Source: Paenibacillus guangzhouensis (GTDB lineage Bacteria; Bacillota; Bacilli; Paenibacillales; Paenibacillaceae). From it: a stretch of DNA of 64,000 bases. Below, one piece after another: positions 7,883-15,307 of the stretch. Position 1 is the stretch's first letter. Each line of letters opens with the position of its first letter. The notes under the pieces were generated by a model that saw only the letters and a program-made list of their open reading frames with translations, did no database searches and was not told where the DNA came from. Location of the stretch: contig NZ_CP045293.1 of the NCBI RefSeq assembly GCF_009363075.1, positions 2,418,001-2,482,000 of the forward strand, read 5' to 3'. The position numbers were made by a program, and so were the translations under genes.

Positions 7883-8917
7883 ATGAAATCAACTTCGAAA
7901 TACGAGATGATTCAAAACATATTGACAGAATTAAAACAACCTGCATATCGGTTTCAACAAATTGCAGACGCGATCTTTAAGCAAAAAATTGGTGAATATG
8001 ACCGAATGACCATACTACCTAAAGCTATAAGAAACGAATTAATTATGAGGCTTGGCGAACATGTTTTGAACTTAACTCCTGTCATACAAAAGACATCCAG
8101 ACAGGTGAATAAAGTACTTTTTGCCATTGAGGGCGGTGAACGCATAGAAGCAGTTCAACTAAGCTATGAGCGTGGCTGGAAATCATACTGCATTTCCAGT
8201 CAGTGCGGATGCGGATATGGTTGTAGCTTCTGTGCTACAGGTACAATTGGACTGAAACGAAATCTAACTGCTGATGAAATTACTGATCAATTGTTATACT
8301 TCCATTTAAATGGTGATGCCTTGGATAGTGTCTCGTTTATGGGCATGGGAGAGGCATTAGCCAATCCTAATATTTTCGACACGCTTAAGATTCTAACAGA
8401 TCCACGAACTTTTGGATTGGGCCATCGAAGAATTACAGTTTCAACCATTGGAATTTTGCCGGGTATCGATCGTCTGACAAAAGAATTTCCACAGGTTAAC
8501 CTGACCTTTTCACTGCACTCTCCGTTCGACGAACAGCGGAGCGAGTTAATGCCCATTAACAATCGGTTTCCGCTTAATGATGTCTTGAACAAGTTGGATC
8601 AGCATATTCGTGATACGGGTAGAAAAGTATATATTGCGTATATATTACTTCGGGGAGAAAATGATTCAAATGAGCATGCGGAAGCCATTGCTGCTTTGTT
8701 AAAGCACAGAGGTCCTTGGGAACATTTATATCACGTCAATTTGATCCCCTACAATTCAACTGACGTGACGCCTGATAGCTTTCATCAATCAGACAAAGAG
8801 CGGGTTCAAAAGTTTGTCAGTATCTTAAAGTCAAAGGGAATCAAAGTAACGGTGCGAACTCAATTCGGGACGGACATTGATGCAGCATGCGGTCAGCTAT
8901 ACGGACACAACAAGTAA
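7883..8917 (+). CDS. cfr-like: Cfr-like 23S rRNA (adenine-C8) methyltransferase
   Basis: The 344-residue product is a radical-SAM enzyme of the RlmN/Cfr family. The cluster motif is Cys110-x3-Cys114-x2-Cys117 within CISSQCGCGYGCSFCATG, and the mechanistic C-terminal Cys336 lies in DIDAACGQLYG. GMGEALANP, TFSLHSPFDEQRSELMPIN and RKVYIAYILL follow the Cfr rather than the RlmN pattern, as does the short N-terminus (RlmN is usually about 360 residues). Cfr methylates C8 of A2503 in the peptidyl transferase centre, blocking phenicols, lincosamides, oxazolidinones, pleuromutilins and streptogramin A. Chromosomal Cfr-like (Clb) enzymes are known in Bacillales. The RBS is AGAGGAG, 7 bases from ATG and held in a hairpin. 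AT-rich sequence and the long leader suggest inducible, possibly acquired, resistance. Confidence 0.88.
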   Translation: MKSTSKYEMIQNILTELKQPAYRFQQIADAIFKQKIGEYDRMTILPKAIRNELIMRLGEHVLNLTPVIQKTSRQVNKVLFAIEGGERIEAVQLSYERGWKSYCISSQCGCGYGCSFCATGTIGLKRNLTADEITDQLLYFHLNGDALDSVSFMGMGEALANPNIFDTLKILTDPRTFGLGHRRITVSTIGILPGIDRLTKEFPQVNLTFSLHSPFDEQRSELMPINNRFPLNDVLNKLDQHIRDTGRKVYIAYILLRGENDSNEHAEAIAALLKHRGPWEHLYHVNLIPYNSTDVTPDSFHQSDKERVQKFVSILKSKGIKVTVRTQFGTDIDAACGQLYGHNK

Positions 8918-8958
8918 GACTAAAGTAAAAAAAAAAATTCTATAAAGGAGAACAGATT

Positions 8959-9021
8959 TTGTCTCATAAGAATATTACAATCACCCATGTTCAATTCCAT
9001 GCAAAGACAGATATTTGGTGA
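8959..9021 (+). CDS. possible 20-residue leader ORF before the CD3324 gene
   Basis: AAAGGAG at 8944-8950 lies 8 bases before a TTG at 8959. The frame encodes MSHKNITITHVQFHAKTDIW and ends in TGA at 9019-9021. Its end overlaps the inverted repeat at 8994-9035, so its translation would affect that hairpin. It could be a regulatory leader or the start of a lost gene. Confidence 0.3.
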   Translation: MSHKNITITHVQFHAKTDIW

Positions 9022-9035
9022 TATTTGCATGGAAT
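8994..9035 (+). promoter_or_regulatory. 12-bp perfect inverted repeat, no U-tract
   Basis: ATTCCATGCAAA (8994-9005) pairs perfectly with TTTGCATGGAAT (9024-9035) around an 18-base loop. No run of T follows, so it is not an ordinary terminator. It may be an mRNA stabiliser or processing site, an operator, or part of an attenuator. It lies between the Cfr-like gene and the CD3324 gene. Confidence 0.5.
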
Positions 9036-9102
9036 AACATGATCGCCAATCATGCTGGCTTTGCTACTTGAGATTTAACATTTATTCAAGGAGTGAGTCT
9101 AC

Positions 9103-9366
9103 ATGAGATATACCAACGCTAATGAAATTCTCCCAAAAGAATTGATTGAAAAATTGCAAGATTTTGTACAAGGTGAATACATCTACATTCCCGCAATAAA
9201 AGATCAACATAAAAATTGGGGAGAATTATCCGGTTTTCGTGAAAAGATTGATAAGCGAAATAGTGAAATAATACAAGCATATAAATCTGGTAATACGATT
9301 CAAGAACTTGCAGAATCTTACTACCTTTCTGTTTATGCGATCAGAAAAATAATTTATCACAAATAA
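9103..9366 (+). CDS. CD3324-family small HTH protein
   Basis: This 87-residue protein is preceded by AAGGAG 9 bases from its ATG. The N-terminal half (ANEILPKELIEKLQDFVQGE, then YIYIP) is the signature of the CD3324 family of small Firmicutes proteins, related to Mor-type activators. The C-terminal half (SGNTIQELAESYYLSVYAIR) reads as a helix-turn-helix with a basic end. The function is not established; a DNA-binding regulator is likely. It lies between the Cfr-like gene and the L4 paralogue on the same strand, but a terminator after it separates it from the L4 gene. Confidence 0.72.
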   Translation: MRYTNANEILPKELIEKLQDFVQGEYIYIPAIKDQHKNWGELSGFREKIDKRNSEIIQAYKSGNTIQELAESYYLSVYAIRKIIYHK

Positions 9367-9420
9367 AGATCGCTGAAATGTGATCCTAATTTGGACGAAT
9401 TAAATACACTACGCGGTCAG

Positions 9421-9458
9421 AAGGATGATCCCTGTACTCACACGGGTCATCTTTTTTT
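9421..9458 (+). terminator. intrinsic terminator or attenuator between CD3324 gene and L4 leader
   Basis: GATGATCCC (9424-9432) pairs with GGGTCATC (9444-9451) with one bulged T, extended by A-U and G-U pairs. It is followed by seven T residues (9452-9458). It ends the upstream transcript or controls read-through into the L4 gene. A possible promoter (CAGACA-18-TATAGT, about 9506-9535) follows it, but this is weak. Confidence 0.65.
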
Positions 9459-9611
9459 AATGTCCTCTGATGAAGAAAGAAAAAGAGATTTGTTAATGGT
9501 TATACCAGACATTACAGAACCGTTTTGTATATAGTTTATGCGATCTCTATCTGTTACCTTTTTAACTATGGGCTCTTCTAAAATGTAGCAGGACAAATGG
9601 AGGTTAAAATA

Positions 9612-9701
9612 ATGGATACCATTGTAAATATTCAACGAACGTTAATCAACAAGTTTTCTAATAATGAAGCTTTTAATGTGAGTATGGGACAGATAAAGTG
9701 A
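9612..9701 (+). CDS. 29-residue leader ORF upstream of the L4 paralogue
   Basis: TGGAGG at 9598-9603 lies 8 bases before the ATG. The frame encodes MDTIVNIQRTLINKFSNNEA followed by FNVSMGQIK. It ends with TGA at 9699-9701, 26 bases before the L4 start and 13 bases before the L4 ribosome-binding site. The strong RBS and the position suggest a regulatory leader peptide or translational coupling. The peptide matches no family I know. Confidence 0.5.
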   Translation: MDTIVNIQRTLINKFSNNEAFNVSMGQIK

Positions 9702-9727
9702 AAGTTGAGGATCTGGAGGAAAGAATA

Positions 9728-10351
9728 ATGTTGAATGTTACTATTTTTAATATGGAAGGTAATCATGTTGGTGAAATGGAACTTGAAGAATCCATCTTCG
9801 GTATTATTCCCAATGAATCGGTTATGCATGATGCAGTAATAAACTATCTGGCAAATAAGCGCAGTGGAACACAATCTGCATTAACACGTGGTGAAGTTAG
9901 AGGCGGTGGCAGAAAACCGTATAAGCAGAATAAAATTGATAGATCTAGAGCAGGTTCGATTCGTATGCCTCATTGGCGTGGCGGAGGCGTTGTGTTTGCG
10001 CCTAAACCTCGCGACTACAGCTACAAACTCAACAAAAAGGTTAAACAGCTTGCAATAAAATCTGCATTATCTAGCAAAGTACAGAACAAAGAAATCATTG
10101 TCGTCGACGAGATCAAGTTAGAGAATTACAGAACAAAGTCTATAGTAGCTATGCTTCATGCTCTTGGGGCAGATAAAAAGGTACTGATTGTTATCCCTTC
10201 GATTAATAACTTTGTTATTAAGAGCGCCAATAACATACCTGGTGTAGAAACCGCCGTAGCTGATTCCATTAATATATACAATGTTCTGAATTGTGATAAA
10301 TTGATAATCGCTAAAGAAGCTATCACTATGATTACGGAAATACACTCTTAA
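9728..10351 (+). CDS. rplD: ribosomal protein L4 paralogue with altered tunnel loop
   Basis: The ATG at 9728 has GGAGGA 7 bases upstream, giving 207 residues, the normal length of bacterial L4. Conserved L4 blocks are present: FGIIPNES, EVRGGGRKP, WRGGGVVFAPKPRDYSYKLN, LAIKSALSSK and NIPGVETA. The gene is not in an S10 operon, since no other ribosomal gene is adjacent, so it must be a paralogue. In ordinary L4 the extended loop reads KPWRQKGTGRAR (residues 63-74). Here the same-length segment is KPYKQNKIDRSR, changing the near-invariant GTG to KID. In other species changes in this loop cause resistance to macrolides, phenicols and oxazolidinones. I infer that it replaces housekeeping L4 in a subset of ribosomes. 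Confidence 0.9.
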   Translation: MLNVTIFNMEGNHVGEMELEESIFGIIPNESVMHDAVINYLANKRSGTQSALTRGEVRGGGRKPYKQNKIDRSRAGSIRMPHWRGGGVVFAPKPRDYSYKLNKKVKQLAIKSALSSKVQNKEIIVVDEIKLENYRTKSIVAMLHALGADKKVLIVIPSINNFVIKSANNIPGVETAVADSINIYNVLNCDKLIIAKEAITMITEIHS

Positions 10352-10472
10352 AAAAAGGCATCAAGCGGAGGAAGATCATTAGGATCACTACAAAAAAAAT
10401 CTGATCGGCTGTAAGCTTATCCAGTTTGATTACCACATCTCTCTGGTTGACCATTATGAGGAGGTATGAAGC

Positions 10473-10934
10473 ATGAGAACAGATTTTATTTTCGACATTT
10501 TGAAGAATCGTCACAATCAATTGGTTGAGCTGGTAGCCCAGTGTCCGGCGGACAAGCGAAATCTTGTGCTGGATGGCTTCAAGAACAGCATTCATTGGCA
10601 CATTGGTCATGTGCTTACTGTGACAGAGTTCCATGTATTCGGCCTTTCGGAATTCGCACTGAATAAGAAGCTTCCTGCAAGCTACCAGGACTTTTTCGCC
10701 TATGGAACGAAGCCCGGAGACTGGCAGGGCGAACCACCTACATGGGATGTGCTGATTGACCAATTAAGGAAGCAGCCGGACGAGATCCGGGAATTGCTGG
10801 AGAGCAAGTTGGACGTACCGGTAAAAGAAAACTTTTTGAAGGCCGAGACTTTTGGCGAGCTGATTGTCTCCACGGTACTGCATGAAACCGATCATATCGG
10901 CTTTGTCTCCGCCATGCTGAAGTCATTGAAATAA
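10473..10934 (+). CDS. DinB-family protein
   Basis: This 153-residue protein starts with AGGAGG a few bases upstream of the ATG. It has the four-helix DinB/YfiT pattern with three possible metal-binding His: SIHWHIGH near residues 39-46 and LHETDHIGF near residues 135-143. DinB-like proteins are metal-dependent; several Bacillales members transfer bacillithiol to drugs or electrophiles, but most are uncharacterised. It is more GC-rich than the L4 paralogue upstream and ends at a strong terminator, so it may mark the right border of the island rather than belong to it. Confidence 0.8.
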   Translation: MRTDFIFDILKNRHNQLVELVAQCPADKRNLVLDGFKNSIHWHIGHVLTVTEFHVFGLSEFALNKKLPASYQDFFAYGTKPGDWQGEPPTWDVLIDQLRKQPDEIRELLESKLDVPVKENFLKAETFGELIVSTVLHETDHIGFVSAMLKSLK

Positions 10935-10950
10935 TCGATCTGATTCATGA

Positions 10951-10985
10951 CAGCAGTTCAAAGGTTACTTTGGACTGCTGTTTTT
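10951..10985 (+). terminator. intrinsic terminator after the DinB gene
   Basis: CAGCAGTTCAAAG-GTTA-CTTTGGACTGCTG forms a long stem with one mismatch and is followed by TTTTT. Confidence 0.85.
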
Positions 10986-11062
10986 GATCATCCGATTTCA
11001 TCAGCGTGTACGATTTACTGCATTTGGGCAGGGGCTATAAGGGACTTTACGGGGGGATAATC

Positions 11063-12832
11063 ATGAAAACAAAGACAAAACCAAGTACAAGACAATGGCG
11101 GTTCACCATCCGGAATAAATTACTGGTCATCTCGCTCGCAATCCTAATCATTCCCACATTGTTGGTAGGAAGCATGAGCATCTGGGTTTCAGCCCGTGAA
11201 AGCGACCTGCAGATGGAGACCAACCTCAGAAACACGGTTCATATGGCTGCGGAGCTTATCGTTTCGTTCGAGGATGCCGTCAAGAAAGGCGCATTACGCA
11301 AGGAAGAGGCTCAGGAGAAGATGAAGCAGCTGCTTCTCGGGGCAAAGCAGGCGGATGGTACACGGACAATCAATACAAATATAAATATTGGCGAGCACGG
11401 GTATTTTTTTGTTCTAAACGACCAAGGTGATCTGGTTGCTCACCCAACACAGGAAGGGGAGAAATTTTGGAACAAGCAGACAAGTGATGGCTTTCATCAT
11501 ATCCGGGATATGCTCCAGAAGGGGCAGCAGCCAGGCGGCGGAGTTACCGTATACAGGTGGCCGCTTCCAGACTCGAAAGCAGACGCTATGAAAATAGCCT
11601 ATTCGCTAAGGGACCCAAACTGGGGATGGACGATTGTAGCTGGCTCCTACATCAAGGATTATAACACTGGACAGCAACATATTGTGCAGAGCACAGTGTA
11701 TACGCTGCTAGGCTGCATTATAATCGGCGGAATATTCGTTATCCTGCTTGCGATGCGTCTAACCAGACCGCTTGTCCAGTTGACGCAGCAGGCCAAACAG
11801 GTCGCCGCAGGCGACTTGTCACAAAGAGTGATTGCCATACATGGCCGGGATGAAATTGACGACCTGTATACCTCCTTCCAGACCATGCATAACCGATTAA
11901 GAGAGCTCACGCAGGGGCTGCTTTCCCATGCTGACGCCCTGTCATCGGCCTCCCGTGACTTGTCCGTTACCTTCGGGGAGACGACAGCGGCTACAAACCA
12001 AATTTCCGTATCAGCACAGGAAGTGGCCTTGAGTAATGAAACACAAAAAAGAAGCCTGCAGGAGAGCACTCATGCTATGGATTGGCTGTCAGTCAGCGCA
12101 CATCGCATCGCATCCACCTCATCGACAGCCTTTGAAGCTTCACAGGCTACCTTAAGCCATGCCGAAAATGGAAATAGGCTGATCACACAGTCAGCAGAAC
12201 AAATGCTTGCCGTATCCACAACGGTAGGAGACCTCTCACTGATCGTCAATCAGCTGAACGAGCGGTCGCATCAGATAGGCGAGATCATTGATGCAATGAC
12301 GACCATTTCATCGCAAACCAATCTGCTGGCGCTGAATGCAGCGATCGAGGCTGCACGAGCTGGCGAGGAGGGCAAAGGATTTGCAGTCGTTGCAGATGAG
12401 ATCAGAAAGTTGGCGGAGCTCTCCAGGAAATCCGCCATGGAAGTCACTGAGCTGATTCAGGCAACTCTCACCGATATTAAAAAAGCCGCCACTGCTATGG
12501 ATCAAGGCGAGCACGAGGTGCAGGCTGGTGTTGATTCCATTCGGCGCTCAGGTGAGACGTTTCAAAGAATTCTGCTCGCAACACGCAGCGCCGTGTATCA
12601 CGTACAGGAGACCTCTGCTGCGGCTGAACAAATATTCGCAAGCTCCCAAGAGTTCAATGCTTCCCTGCAGGAGATCGATCACATGGCGCTTCGATCCAAC
12701 GATCTGGCACAGGCAATTTCAACCGCCACGGCCGGACAGCTCACAGCCATGGAAGAAATCTCTGCATCGGCGGACTCGATGAGCCGGATATCCGAAGAAA
12801 TGCTTCTACTCGTGAAGCAGTTCAAGCTGTAG
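11063..12832 (+). CDS. methyl-accepting chemotaxis protein with Cache sensor
   Basis: The ATG at 11063 follows GGGGGGATAATC; an upstream in-frame start at 11006 has no RBS. The product has about 589 residues: a first membrane segment near residues 20-40, an extracytoplasmic Cache-type sensor ([20 protein letters not shown] and [11 protein letters not shown]), a second membrane segment near 220-240, a HAMP domain, and a cytoplasmic signalling domain. The hairpin tip contains [20 protein letters not shown] and [17 protein letters not shown]. It should bind a small ligand outside the cell and control CheA. The ligand cannot be predicted. It is a single gene. Confidence 0.95.
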   Translation: MKTKTKPSTRQWRFTIRNKLLVISLAILIIPTLLVGSMSIWVSARESDLQMETNLRNTVHMAAELIVSFEDAVKKGALRKEEAQEKMKQLLLGAKQADGTRTINTNINIGEHGYFFVLNDQGDLVAHPTQEGEKFWNKQTSDGFHHIRDMLQKGQQPGGGVTVYRWPLPDSKADAMKIAYSLRDPNWGWTIVAGSYIKDYNTGQQHIVQSTVYTLLGCIIIGGIFVILLAMRLTRPLVQLTQQAKQVAAGDLSQRVIAIHGRDEIDDLYTSFQTMHNRLRELTQGLLSHADALSSASRDLSVTFGETTAATNQISVSAQEVALSNETQKRSLQESTHAMDWLSVSAHRIASTSSTAFEASQATLSHAENGNRLITQSAEQMLAVSTTVGDLSLIVNQLNERSHQIGEIIDAMTTISSQTNLLALNAAIEAARAGEEGKGFAVVADEIRKLAELSRKSAMEVTELIQATLTDIKKAATAMDQGEHEVQAGVDSIRRSGETFQRILLATRSAVYHVQETSAAAEQIFASSQEFNASLQEIDHMALRSNDLAQAISTATAGQLTAMEEISASADSMSRISEEMLLLVKQFKL

Positions 12833-12865
12833 ACTTGCAACTGTGAGGAAGCCAAACGATGATCT

Positions 12866-13504
12866 CTAGCGTCTCCAAGTCCATCCATTTTCCGGTGATG
12901 AATGAACGGCCGAACGAAGACAAGCCATGCTCCAGTATTGATTACTGGGCATGGCTTGCTTGCTAGTATAATTCCTTGTATTTTCCTGGCGTAATTCCTT
13001 GCATTTCCCTGGCATAATACGTTCGCATTTTTTAAATATTCGGATTTTTGTATCCTCTGAAGAAAAAATTTGTCCACATGCAGCCCGACGCAGGCTCGTT
13101 TCCGGCGTGCATTTGGACTGGTCAATCTGAACATCCACGGAAGGCCGCAGCGATAAAAGTTCCTCCAAAATAGCCAGCGTATCTTTAAGACCCTCGCTCC
13201 ATTTTGACTCATTAAGCAGATCATGATAAAGGGAATGATTCAAGCCGCGGTATCCCCATTCCTGTTCAATCGATGCGAGTCCGTCTGTTGTACAGCGGAC
13301 ACCGCGTTCCTGCACGAGCGCCCCCGCTTTAATTAATTCCCGTTTGATTGCCGCAGCCACAGGGGTAGGGAGTAGCGTTTTGCGTGCTAACTCTTTCGTT
13401 GAAATACCCGGGTTCAAGTAGCATTCGAGTAGTAGTTGCTCGATCACCTGTGGTCCTTCTTGCAGCCGGATATGCTGACTTGCTTGTTCAATATACGTAT
13501 TCAC
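12866..13504 (-). pseudogene. truncated BpsA-like branched-polyamine synthase
   Basis: The GTG at 13504 follows AGGAGGGA. The first 130-140 residues look genuine: winged-helix-like LNPGISTKELARKTLLPTPV followed by AAAIKREL, then VRCTTDGLASIEQEWGYRG and DQSKCTPETSLRRA. This is the N-terminal and linker part of N(4)-bis(aminopropyl)spermidine synthase family proteins. After about 13085 the similarity ends. The remaining frame runs into short imperfect repeats (GCCAGG-AAATACAAGGAATTA type) and non-protein-like residues. The SAM-dependent catalytic domain is missing. It is probably a deletion remnant; the family assignment is from memory of the motif. Confidence 0.6.
12921..12958. terminator. strong hairpin between the chemoreceptor gene and the bpsA remnant
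   Basis: CAAGCCATGCTCCAGTA pairs with TACTGGGCATGGCTTG around a short loop. There is no clean T-tract on either strand, but the stem is long. It may end transcription of the flanking convergent units. Confidence 0.5.
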
Positions 13505-13547
13505 ACAATCCCTCCTAAAAACTGTAAATTCACCACAATAAAAATAC

Positions 13548-13588
13548 AAAAAGGGCAGGAATGAACATACGTCATCCCTGCCCTTTTT
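13548..13588. terminator. bidirectional hairpin with A/T flanks
   Basis: AAAAAGGGCAGG and CCTGCCCTTTTT form a perfect stem with a 17-base loop, flanked by A and T runs that suit termination in both directions. It lies just upstream of the bpsA remnant start. Confidence 0.7.
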
Positions 13589-13943
13589 GAACACTACCTA
13601 AATTTACACCGCAAAAAACAAAAAACCGCGCTGAAGACAGCACGGATTGTGGGTGCATAACAATAGGCAGCACTAAGGCTTTGATTATTATCCGCTGTTC
13701 TTAACTAATTCCGAAGCCTTCAAAATGCCCGTCAAAAAAAACCATGCTATATCAGCAATTGGTCCCTAGGACTGTTGAAAACTTCAAGTATGGAATTTGG
13801 TTAGTTAAGAACTACCGCCAACATCAACATTTCTCCCTTAGTAAATATTACTATATATTACTATACACGTTTACTAGAGTCAAGTTGATCAGTGCGGGCT
13901 AAAAATTATATTGAAATTCGCACTTGACTTGAGCCAAAAGAAT
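13589..13943. other. intergenic region with a long-range inverted repeat
   Basis: No gene is visible. GTTCTTAACTAATTCC (13697-13712) is matched in inverted orientation by GGAATT-TGG-TTAGTTAAGAAC (13792-13812), with three extra bases. This could be the ends of a small decayed mobile element. The rest is unremarkable AT-rich sequence. Confidence 0.35.
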
Positions 13944-14000
13944 GGCTGTCGATACTTTCGCGACAGCCCTGACAAGGAACCAAATGCGGTTCCTTGTTTT
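13944..14000. terminator. tandem hairpins downstream of the GNAT gene
   Basis: GGCTGTCG/CGACAGCC (13944-13968) and ACAAGGAACC/GGTTCCTTGT (13972-13997, followed by TTT) lie back to back. The first has a T-rich flank on the minus strand, suiting the GNAT gene; the second suits plus-strand transcripts. Confidence 0.7.
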
Positions 14001-14421
14001 ATTTATATTCCATAACCCAGTACTTCTCTTCTCCCGGACGGCCTTCCTCAACAACCTTCTTCCATCCGTTGCGTTCATAAAATGACAATGCCTTATAATT
14101 TTTAGATACGCATTTTAATCGCATCGGTTTATTCATTTGAACGTCAGCTGCTTGCAGCAAACGACTGCCGACTCCTTTCCCTGAGCAATCCGGGTGAACA
14201 AAAAGATTATGAATGAAGTTATCCGGCAAAAACAAGGAGGTAAAGCCCATAAGGATACCGGCCTCTTCTGCTACGATGATGAATTCGCCCTCCGTATGCT
14301 TGTCGAAATCCTCCAAAGTCATTTCATTAATATTGTCCCATACGAAGGTATTGTGCCGTGATTCGAGGTACAGCTTTCTTAGTTCAGGATAATCCCCTTC
14401 ATGAGCCTCTCTAATATTCAA
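13999..14421 (-). CDS. GNAT-family N-acetyltransferase
   Basis: This 140-residue protein has the GNAT fold. The acetyl-CoA binding motif A appears as NLFVHPDCSGKGVGSRLLQA near residues 72-91, with the Q/R-x-x-G-x-G/A signature as CSGKGVG. KNYKALSFYERNGWKKV near residues 104-120 is motif B. It transfers an acetyl group to an amine, but the substrate is unknown. GGGAG precedes the ATG. It is monocistronic and ends at tandem hairpins. Confidence 0.88.
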   Translation of the reverse strand: MNIREAHEGDYPELRKLYLESRHNTFVWDNINEMTLEDFDKHTEGEFIIVAEEAGILMGFTSLFLPDNFIHNLFVHPDCSGKGVGSRLLQAADVQMNKPMRLKCVSKNYKALSFYERNGWKKVVEEGRPGEEKYWVMEYK

Positions 14422-14469
14422 TTGCTCACTCCCTCTGCACTGAAGTTTTGATGTGAGGTATGCCCCTTT

Positions 14470-14640
14470 TCAAATATTCACCATTAATACCCAACTATCC
14501 TGCACGTTAACAAAACAGATATCACTATTTCCAGGTCTATAGTTTCCACTTGCTAATGAGCCAATCACTACAACAGCTTTTAAGTTTCTTCCAGTAATTT
14601 TCCCGTTAGTTGAACGGTGGCTCCAATTTGAGCGAATCGA
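14470..14640 (-). pseudogene. nucleotidyltransferase-domain remnant
   Basis: One minus-strand frame ending in TGA at 14470-14472 reads GKITGRNLKAVVVIGSLASG then NYRPGNSDI. It matches the G-S-x(n)-R-P-x-S-D-I active-site strand of antibiotic-type nucleotidyltransferases. The aspartate strand is followed by unrelated residues, and no start or C-terminal part exists. I read it as a small decayed fragment. Confidence 0.45.
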
Positions 14641-15221
14641 GCATGACTTTTGGCATAGCTTATGAGATTCGTCATGCGCAGCAGGCCCAAGGTGATGCTT
14701 TTATTGCGTCCGATTCATGACGTTCAACAGATTCGGCCGTCTGTTATTCTTGGTAAGATCAAAGGGCAAGAACAAGGGGAAGTCGGCAGCGAATCTCCTA
14801 ATAAACTCAAGAATCGATAGGAGAGTGGACGTGATAGCGGAGAAAAAAATCGGTTTGGCGTTGCGGATCGTGACGGTGTCGCTCCTGCTGACGCTGGTGG
14901 TCGGATCTTTCTTTGAACTCAACTGCTTCTTGAATTATTGAACGCGCATGCGGAGGCAATGGATTCCTCAGAGGTGAAGGCTTGTGAACTTGAAACGATT
15001 CGTGCTTCCTGTCAGGTTGAGTGCCGTGGATTGTTTGCCGCATAGGGTTCCATCACAAACACGATACTACGGAGACGAAAGGTATGAGTAACAAGGTGAA
15101 TCGACTCACCGACTTATGAGAAGGTGCCTACCGGGAAAGACAAGCCATCTAGAAGTGGCGCAGTCGAGGGCTCAACACGATACCATAGCTGTCTAATGCT
15201 GTTAAACTTGCTGTGAATAAA
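14641..15221. other. unrecognised region, probably decayed
   Basis: Several overlapping open frames of 73-78 codons exist on both strands (for example 14717-14941 plus and 14807-15043 minus). None resembles a known family or has a good RBS. The segment 15050-15180 is purine-rich with short repeats (GGTGAATCGACTCACC is a 16-bp palindrome). It could be a remnant of a mobile element or a structured RNA. I cannot assign it. Confidence 0.3.
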
Positions 15222-15265
15222 AAAACAAAACCATTGTTCGAGTCCGAACGATGGTTTTGTTTTTT
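15222..15265. terminator. bidirectional terminator after the LysR gene
   Basis: AAAACAAAACCAT and ATGGTTTTGTTTT form the base of a long stem with an inner GTTCG-AGTC-CGAAC hairpin. A and T runs flank it on both sides. Confidence 0.85.
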
Positions 15266-15307
15266 ATTTAATTGGAACTTCACCGTATTTGTCGGTTAGG
15301 GATTCTT

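Noticed and set aside
9698-9727. GTG start extending the L4 paralogue by 10 residues
   Set aside because: The GTG lies within the stop of the leader ORF and lacks an RBS, while GGAGGA is 7 bases before the ATG at 9728, which also gives normal L4 length.
15050-15180. Possible group II intron fragment
   Set aside because: No domain V, reverse transcriptase or conserved 5' end could be identified; the resemblance is only to purine-rich short motifs.
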